Below are positions 59,301 through 64,000 of a stretch of 64,000 nucleotides of DNA, piece after piece. The DNA is from Ditylenchus dipsaci. Lineage: Eukaryota > Nematoda > Chromadorea > Rhabditida > Anguinidae. The position numbers and the translations under genes are program-made. The notes under the pieces are model-generated. The model worked only from the letters and a program-made list of their open reading frames with translations, had not been told where the DNA came from and searched no databases. The DNA lies in contig SADC01000602.1 in assembly GCA_004194705.1 (NCBI GenBank), forward strand, positions 1-64,000, written 5' to 3'. Numbering within the stretch: the stretch's first letter is position 1; each line of letters opens with the position of its first letter.

Positions 59301-61735
59301 ATCAGTTTTTTTAGCTATTTTCGGAAGTAGTTTTCACTGAAAATTCAAATTTGATCCTCAAATTGTTCTTTTTTCTCGTCGCTGAAATAGCATGCCAAGC
59401 TCTGGCTGCGCATTACATTAGGCTATAAGCGGTCACCCTCGCTAAATTACCAAGTTTGGCTTGCCCCAGGGTGGCCACTTAGCGAGGTTCAGCTGTACTT
59501 AAATTTGAAAATTGAAACGAATTGATTTTGGGTAAAAAAAATACTCCTAAGTCGGCTCTCCCTGTTACATCCAAAACTCTTTAAAATTTAAATGTTTTCA
59601 GATTTATCCTGTTCTAGCCAAACTCATTGTAGCCTTAACCTGTGAAATTTTTTATTTCTTTATGAGAAAAATACTTTTCTAAAATTTTACTTTGGTCAGA
59701 AGTTTATTAAAGGGAGGGTGAAAGCTGTTAAGGAGATAGTCTTGACACGAGAGGATTACTCCAAGTTTAAATGTGGTTTTAGAGCCCTATTTTGTGGAAA
59801 ACTTGGTGTTGCAATGTCAGCTTGTGCAGAATTAAAAGTTATATTGGTATCGACAATATCAGAAATTCAAAATTTATTTAGAAATGCACTAAAATTGAAA
59901 TGAAAAAAGGGGAAAACCCATCAAGAAAGGTTGATTGGTCTTATATTGCATTTCAAGTTTTAGGGTATTTTTGAAGGAATTTTGAACTTCGGATACCGTA
60001 TCCGCTCTCATTATAGACCACTCTCTAATTATAGACCCCTCTCTAATTATAGACCCCCCTAAGCCATTTTGCCTACACTGTCTTACTGTTCAAAAAACCT
60101 AAAAAAATCGTTTAAACTGTCAGTTTGGTAAGTATAGGAAAAATTTGACTCTAAATCAGTTGTTTTATGTTGTTGCTTTTTTGTGTTTGTGTGCCTTTGC
60201 TGTGATTTGTAAAAAAGTGTTGCATCGTTAATTTTCCACTGCTCAGGCTCTTGAAAATGGACGACTTTGAATCGTGGCTGTGTGGTGACGACGAAGATCA
60301 TATGGGATGGGGAGATCGGAATGAATTTTTTCGGCAAGCAGTTACTTGTTTAGGACGCTTTCCGCTGCCATCTCAGCGAAGAAACGAAGAAGGAGCTTAA
60401 AAAGATACGACTCGACTCAGCTATTATTCTTTTTTACTTTTTACCAAGTGTCTGATAGTTTTGATGTGTTAAATTTTTCGGGCGCCTGACGTTTGTTGGA
60501 ATGCCTCATTCAAGGCCAGATACAGCAACTGTATGACAATAGGATGGTAAACGGGAATCGGGAATTTACAGCCCAGAATAACCCGCGTGCTCCTGCGACA
60601 GATGTCTATCTTCAGTGGATCTATGAAGCATGGCAAAGTTTGACTAAAGAGATGATTGCAAGTTCCTTTAAACTTGTGGTATACATTTACCCCATCTCTT
60701 CAAAGTGTTTTGTGAATGTTTTTCTTAGTTTTTTTTCTTTTTTCTTTTTTTTTCTTTTTATGTTTTTTTTTCTTACAAATGCTCTGGACGGATCAGAAGA
60801 TTCATTGCTTCAAGCAACATGGTCCAGCTTCTAATGGACGAATTCTTTCGCAACAAGCTCGAGAAGATGCAGATGTGGAAATGCTGCCTTTGGAGAAAAT
60901 CGATGAATATGAAGATCAGGAAAATGGCTATGAAAGTGAAGTATCGATTGAATGAGATCGGTTATGTTATTATGTATTAAATGAAAATATTTCATTCGGA
61001 ACATTTTATATAAATTCTCAGATTTTAAGCGGTTGATAAATTATAGACCCCTCTCTAATTTTAGACCCCTCTCTAATTATAGACCCCTCGAGGGGGGTTG
61101 AAAAATTATAGACCCGGGTCTATAATTAGAGCGGATACGGTATTGATGATGCTCATCCAAATTTTAGTTCTGCGCAAGTTTGTCTGAGATTGCAACACCG
61201 AGTTGTCTACAAAATATGGCTCTAGAACCACATTAGAAAAAAACAAAACTTGGATAAATCCTTTCATGTCGAGACTATCTCATTAACAGCTTGCACCCTC
61301 CCTTTAAATATGTTAAATACTTTGGTCAAATGCTTTTTTAAGATACCTTGGGCAAATAAATTGGTCAAATACGCAAGTAAAATTGTAGCAAACTATTTGT
61401 ATAAGTAAAAATAATGGTGCCTATGAGGTTAGGGCTGCAATGAGTTTTGACTAGAACAGGATAAATCCGAAAACATTTAAATTTTAAAGAGTATTGGATG
61501 TAACAGGTGAAGGCCCCTAAGTCACCTAAGCTATCTGCAAACACTCAAACTAAAATGGCATGCTCTTGGGCGGAATCGAACCTGAAACCTCCAAAGTCAA
61601 ATCTTAATGAAAATTCAAGAATTTCAACCTTTTCGAACCCCCGCTATTATAAATCTACCTGATCTTTGATGGAGGTGGCGAGCTGCCAGCAGACGAGGAT
61701 GGCGAAGAGGCGGCGGCGGCCCTACTCTGCGATAT
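47397..61735 (-). CDS. wdr-26: WDR26/GID7-type CTLH-WD40 protein, about 20 exons
   Basis: Scaffold subunit of the CTLH/GID E3 ubiquitin ligase. Exons, minus strand: about 61735-61659, 57387-57205, 56318-56211, 54299-54237, 54184-54106, 52758-52711, 52657-52594, 52515-52357, 50651-50595, 50544-50453, 50319-50158, 49312-49132, 49007-48979, 48923-48895, 48836-48756, 48562-48375, 48316-48254, 47667-47620, 47558-47508, 47461-47397. About 609 residues (human 661). Order: Ser/Ala/Asn-rich N-terminus (SSPSSSAGSSPPPS), LisH (RQTVRLI..YLVDLGM), ALVEESGCRIE, CTLH (HILHGAWNKALEIIDKFKP, LLLEEKFKALI, ALRLLQVE), LPPTLMLPPQRLEELLNQ, then seven WD repeats ending ASGSDDGTIRIWASST-stop. One base is missing in the LisH exon near 56242 (ATCGTCAG for ATCGGTCAG). 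Junctions 50158/49312, 49132/49007 and 56211/54299 are out of phase by one or two bases. No in-frame ATG was found in the first exon. Confidence 0.9.
49580..49735. repeat. Degenerate GCAGCAAAAAAG tandem repeat in a WDR26 intron
   Basis: Units of about 20-27 bp such as TTTTTTCGCTGCGACAAATA and TTTGCAGCAAAAAAAGCC. Related purine-rich units occur at 31.0 and 38.45 kb. Confidence 0.6.
50933..52279. mobile_element. Fold-back element with minisatellite arms
   Basis: Left arm: 8 copies of GTTTGTGTCTAA with 3-4 base spacers (50941-51060). Right arm: about 18 inverse copies TTAGACACAAAC (52007-52272). Right-arm spacers follow a five-step order GGCC, GGT, GGT, GGC, GGT that repeats three times. AACCTAATTCATTT / AAATTAGGTTA close the arms. 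The 15-mer TCCATCGGCGACGGG flanks it directly at 50918-50932 and 52280-52294. It resembles Drosophila FB elements in layout. Inside: palindrome 51355-51712 and a Tigger-like right end (51890-51955). Confidence 0.82.
51355..51712. repeat. Palindrome nested in the fold-back element
   Basis: CTGGACTAATTTGGACATGC, TTTGATATTGTTAGAATGCC pair with GGCATTTT..CTATCAAACCA and CAGCATGCCCGAGTTGATCC. Ends carry AAGTGGTCGTCCACTTGG and CCAAGTGGACGACCACC. Same family as 2299-2540. Confidence 0.8.
52930..53040. mobile_element. Short TACCGTA element, 111 bp
   Basis: TACCGTAATTCGAAAAAACC to CTTCTATTAGCGGAAGCACGGTA-type end, decayed; TAATATATGACCCCC subrepeat. Confidence 0.65.
53228..53460. repeat. Degenerate ~28-bp GGTGGTTCGGG tandem repeat
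   Basis: About eight units containing CCTGGTGGTTCGGGC or variants (CTAGTGGTTCGGGACTTATC, CTTGGTGGTTTAGGCC). G/T-rich on this strand, in a WDR26 intron. Confidence 0.7.
54371..55031. mobile_element. pogo/Tigger-like element with GCC-rich interior
   Basis: TA-CAGCCAACCCCGCTATAGTG at the left and CACTATAGCGGGGGTTGACTA-TA at the right. GTGTCACTAT subrepeats at both ends. The interior 54430-54890 is GGCGCCGCTCACGGCGG and related triplet-rich DNA, very different from the AT-rich surroundings. The right end abuts the TACCGTA element at 55032. Confidence 0.8.
55032..55277. mobile_element. TACCGTA element, 246 bp
   Basis: TACCGTATTTCTTCTAATAG to CTATTAGACGAAATACGGTA. The interior matches that of 45151-45418. 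Confidence 0.88.
55330..55890. mobile_element. TACCGTA element with a nested telomere-like palindrome
   Basis: TACCGTATTTTCTCTAATTA to TAATTAGAGAAAATACGGTA with CTAATTATAGACCC subrepeats at both ends. Nested at 55583-55812 is a palindrome with TAGACGTTTGGCTACAAATG arms. Confidence 0.88.
55583..55812. repeat. Palindrome with (CCTAAG)n telomere-like apex
   Basis: Arms TAGACGTTTGGCTACAAATG, GTTCTGCCCTATGTTCTGTT and the inverse. Between them CCTAAGCCTAAACCTAAGCC and GGCCTAAGCCTAAGCCTAAG: about seven units of the complement of TTAGGC. Confidence 0.85.
56055..56135. repeat. Copy of the GCC-rich block of 54.45 kb
   Basis: GAGCGGCGCCGCTCACGGCG, TTAAAATTCATACTTTTGAG and CTGACGGGGACTCTTATAGG are repeated in the same order and orientation as at 54457-54535. 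Confidence 0.85.
56381..57187. repeat. Long, nearly perfect palindrome in a WDR26 intron
   Basis: Arms of about 370 bp around an apex near 56780. Ends carry ACCCCGCCAAATTTGAATTT repeats (about six) and the inverse AATTTGGCGGGGTAAA. Inside, GACTTGGATCGCTCAAAATC, GGCCAGAAGCCCCTGAAAG and AAAGGGGGGGGGTAAAC are mirrored. It makes up most of the 886-bp intron 57204-56319. Confidence 0.9.
57642..57746. mobile_element. Short TACCGTA element, 105 bp
   Basis: TACCGTATTTCCTCTAATAG to CTATTAGAAAAAATACGGTA; AATAGTAGCC subrepeats. Minimal version of the family. Confidence 0.88.
57750..59420. other. WDR26 intron 1, part, nothing coding recognised
   Basis: AT-rich with two C-runs followed by AAGCTACTTTGA / AAATTTTTCGG (58230-58290) and a T-arm-like TCAGGTTCAATTCCGCC at 59277. 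A small Tigger-like hairpin lies at about 59430-59500 (GGTCACCCTCGCTAAATTAC). Confidence 0.45.
60257..60400 (+). CDS. Small acidic ORF in the TACCGTA element
   Basis: 47 residues starting MDDFESWLCGDDEDHMGWGD and ending QRRNEEGA-stop. Acidic N-terminus, then a basic segment (GRFPLPSQRR). It lies before the transposase C-terminal pieces in the same orientation, so it may be the start of the element's own transposase with the middle deleted. No family recognised. Confidence 0.4.
   Translation: MDDFESWLCGDDEDHMGWGDRNEFFRQAVTCLGRFPLPSQRRNEEGA
60493..60955 (+). pseudogene. pogo/Tigger-like (DDE_1) transposase C-terminus, broken
   Basis: Frame 1 reads PRAPATDVYLQWIYEAWQSL and MIASSFK; after a T-rich stretch that looks like an intron (GTATAC .. 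TTTCTTACA, about 60680-60775) comes NALDGSEDSLL, then in another frame IHCFKQHGPASNGRILSQQA, REDADVEMLPLEKIDEYEDQ and VSIE-stop. The W-x2-AW..I..SFK..NALDGSED order is typical of the C-terminus of DDE_1 pogo/Tigger/Jerky transposases. The catalytic part is missing. Confidence 0.7.
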
Positions 61736-62017
61736 TATGACTTCGGAGCACTCCACAGTGTTGTATAGTCAAGTCTTGGTGTTGTGTTTGTGTGTATGTG
61801 TGATTGATCTTGACAGAAACAAGCACCACAAAAATCACAAACAGGTGAGCCAAAGTGAAGAATACTAGAGAGCCAATATAGCGAGAAGAAGATCTGAAAA
61901 GTAATGCCTTTTTGCTATTTACTAATTTCCATTCACTGCAACACACATATACACACAATACTGCTGCTGCTTATCTGTCCTCTTGCCCTTTGCCCCGCCC
62001 TTTTTTATTAGGCTACT

Positions 62018-62857
62018 ACAGGGTGTGCCGACAGTTTTAATACCTTGTAAGGTAACTATACTAAAGGCATGTAAATCCTGAAACGCAAATTTTTGGAGTT
62101 TTTTTACAAAAGGGGTTTAAGAAGGTTGGTTGAGCGCCCTCCCAAGAATAAGTAATCAAAAACAAATGGGGTTGATGGCCTCGGTAGCTTAATGGTAGAG
62201 CAGCAAAAGCAGGTAAAAGTTGACGTGGGTTTGATTCCCACACGATATATGCTATATTTTGACCTGTTTTTAGAGATTTCTTTTGTTCAAGAAAAAACAC
62301 CACAACTTAAACGTCGGTGAAACGAAACCACCCGGTACTACCAGTAAAGGTCAAAGAAAATGTTTCGAGTGGGAGTCAATTTAACCTCGCCAAAGGCTGC
62401 ACTTATTTTGTCGGCTTTAGCTAAAACAAGTCACAGTGCTCGATTTAATGTCAGCTTAGAGCCGATTCCTGTGTCTGACGTTAAATCATATGTTGATTGT
62501 ATAAATCTGTCAGTTGGACTATAAGTTTTTTTAAAGATCTATTTACAGGTCGATTCAGCGTTTATTTTGGTATGTACAAGGGTAGTATTTGGTCGGCTTT
62601 GTCCCTAATCCATGTTTTTCGTACCATGTTTTTGGTTGAAGGACCGAAAATACCCTAGTTTGTAGCCCTTAACTAACTAGACCTCTAGATAGTTCGAATA
62701 GTTTTTACACAGGGCAAAACATAGCAAAGGTCCAACAAATGGTGTTTTGATATTGTAAACCAAAAAAGTTATCGGCTAAATGCAGGTTTAAAAAAATTAT
62801 GAAAAAAATAAACGGACAAAAGAAAACGCTCAAAGTTTTCGTAGACACCCTGTATTA
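62018..62857. mobile_element. CAGGGTGT-terminated element, mariner-like
   Basis: CTACAGGGTGTGCCGACAGT at the left and GTAGACACCCTGTATTAAG at the right match the termini of 1519-1878. The interior contains the tRNA-like segment at 62168 and no transposase frame. Confidence 0.55.
62168..62242 (+). repeat. tRNA-like SINE head
   Basis: Contains TAGCTTAATGGTAGAGCA (A-box/D-arm like) and GTGGGTTTGATTCCCAC (perfect T-arm with B-box). The acceptor stem does not pair and the anticodon arm is not clear, so this is a tRNA-derived repeat, not a gene. Confidence 0.65.
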
Positions 62858-62859
62858 AG

Positions 62860-63395
62860 AAACAAGGAGGAAACTGCTCAGCTGGTCTCTTCTCCGTCTC
62901 TACCCCTCCACTAAAATGACACAAAAAGTGTGTGGTGGAGCAGGCGCAAACACATTATCTATTGCAAAACATCAATAGATGGGTTGCGAGAGATATAGCA
63001 AAGAGTATAGGCAGAGAAATATATTAGAGTTGCACTCTTACTCCATCTATCTTGCTGAACTTCATGGTGTGCTATTGCTACTTTTCTCCGCCTCTTCTCC
63101 TTATTTTAAAAGAAGACTAAAAGTGAGTGTATAAGATATTCTAAAGCAAAAAAGACATGGAACTACTATTTCTTAATTTGTGCTCAATGAATTGTGATAA
63201 ATTAGAGATTGACCGAAAATTAGAAACACGTTTTGTGTAGGGTTTTTATGTCTCAAGTATTAAAACGCCAGTAAAAGTCTCTTTTTGTATAAAAAATCCT
63301 AAATTTGTGTGAAATAAATACAAAAATTTTTGAAAAATTTGAATTCTAAAGAGGGAACCAACTCGTTAACTACAATAAAAATATTCACAAATAAA
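62860..63395. other. No gene recognised
   Basis: Contains GAGGAAACTGCTCAGC and CTCTTCTCCGTCTCTACC / GGAGAGATAT-like steps that hint at another degraded inverted repeat. No frame supported. Confidence 0.35.
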
Positions 63396-63399
63396 AAAT

Positions 63400-63985
63400 G
63401 TTTTGGATCGGATATTCAGCGTTTTAATGAAACAAAGAGCTTTTTGGCTCAAAATAAATATTGCCCCAGTAGGAATCGAACCCGAGAATCAATAAAAAAA
63501 ATATGTTTGTCGCCTTTAATCACGAAAATATGTTTTTGTCAAAAAGTTGTATTTATTTGCTATTAATAGAATTTTATGCTCACAGTTGCTCAAACTATGT
63601 GAAAAGCAAGAACTTTTTCGGTAAAATTCTAAGACCTGAAAACCACTGAAACATATTTGAGCTTTTTTTGTCATTTTAAGTATTATGCTAATTTAGCTTT
63701 AAAATTTTTATAAAAATATTTTTTGTCAAAAAAACTCCAAAAATAAGCATGCTACTAGTAAAATTCGAACCGAAGCACTACTCCTAATCATTTTAGCTAC
63801 TTTCGGTAACATCGAAAATTTAAAAAGATTCAGCTCTAGGTCTGCTGTAAAAAGAATTTTCTGGCTAAAAATGGTCAAAATAAATACTTAAAAATGTGCA
63901 TGCAACCAGTGGGATTCGATCTTTACTGAACCTAAGCATTAGTCGTAAATATTTTAGTTATGCCTTTTCTGCAGGATTTATAAAT
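63400..63985 (-). repeat. Three tRNA-like repeat copies in a row
   Basis: Minus-strand T-arm-like boxes GGGTTCGATTCCTACTGG (63480), CGGTTCGAATTTTACTAG (63770) and AGATCGAATCCCACTGG (63925), each followed by a tail like ATTTTTAAGTATTTATTTTG. The second also has AGTAGCTAAAATGATTAG, an A-box-like start. Probably one SINE family in tandem. Single boxes of the same kind occur at 49510, 53525 and 61567 (minus). Confidence 0.6.
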
Positions 63986-64000
63986 CATCCACCTGAAATG

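Larger units (their letters stand above)
59994..61142 (+). mobile_element. TACCGTA element carrying transposase fragments
   Basis: TACCGTATCCGCTCTCATTA to TAATTAGAGCGGATACGGTA, with CTCTAATTATAGACCCC subrepeats at both ends (60010-60060; 61040-61130). This is the only copy in the window with recognisable coding pieces: a 47-residue frame at 60257-60400 and DDE-type C-terminal pieces at 60493-60955. Confidence 0.85.
59540..61520. repeat. 2-kb inverted repeat enclosing a TACCGTA element
   Basis: Left arm (about 59540-59880: ATCCTGTTCTAGCCAAACTC, GGGAGGGTGAAAGCTGTTAA, GTGGTTTTAGAGCC) is inverted at 61160-61520. The TACCGTA element 59994-61142 lies between the arms. The 61-codon frame at 59718 lies in the arm and has no support as a gene. 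Confidence 0.8.

Noticed and set aside
61722..61958. 78-codon minus frame as WDR26 N-terminus
   Set aside because: It ends in a stop before the conserved Ser/Ala-rich segment, which is in another frame. It may be 5' UTR.
62168..62242. Functional tRNA gene
   Set aside because: D-arm and T-arm boxes are good but the acceptor stem does not pair and no clear anticodon arm forms.

Overview
The window is nuclear DNA from an animal, most likely a repeat-rich nematode. The evidence is: split genes with GT-AG introns that are mostly 45-65 bp and have TTTCAG-like acceptors; a neuropeptide precursor with PLGTMRF peptides, a type known from nematode flp-3; a BIR-1/survivin-type protein; a fused-type glutamate synthase; and interstitial tracts of the nematode telomere hexamer TTAGGC. 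The species cannot be named from the sequence.

Four protein-coding genes are supported. (1) A glutamate synthase (GOGAT) lies on the minus strand. 22 exons run from 30585 down to 8911, covering the glutaminase domain and part of the central domain; the 3' two thirds are not in the window. (2) An flp-3-like FMRFamide-type precursor (19195-19580, plus) lies inside the 10.7 kb GOGAT intron 12947-23628, antisense to its host. (3) A survivin/BIR-1 gene lies at 40813-38967 (minus, 3 exons). (4) A WDR26/GID7-type CTLH-WD40 protein lies at about 61735-47397 (minus, about 20 exons). Many exons carry one-base losses in short homopolymers that break the frame without eroding the protein. This looks like unpolished long-read sequence rather than pseudogenes.

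Most of the rest is transposable-element sequence, dominated by inverted-repeat (fold-back/MITE) families: TACCGTA-TIR elements, elements with TA-CAGTC(A/G)AC pogo/Tigger-like termini, TA-CAGGGTGT mariner-like elements, hAT-like elements with exact 8-bp target duplications, a Mutator-like element, a fold-back element with higher-order minisatellite arms, a CR1/Jockey-like reverse transcriptase remnant, and a cluster of tRNA-like SINE pieces. The elements are heavily nested.

Layout: 1-1309 satellite array; 1310-8900 palindromes and nested elements; 8911-30585 GOGAT with flp-3, a non-LTR remnant and a Mutator-like element in its introns; 30.6-38.9 kb gene-free with hAT and other palindromes; 38967-40813 BIR-1; 41.2-47.1 kb large inverted repeats; 47397-61735 WDR26 with repeat-swollen introns; 61.5-64 kb tRNA-like repeats.

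The most unusual non-gene signal is a conserved ~270-bp double-hairpin core, present seven times. It repeatedly sits in the centre of longer inverted repeats whose arms are unrelated to one another.
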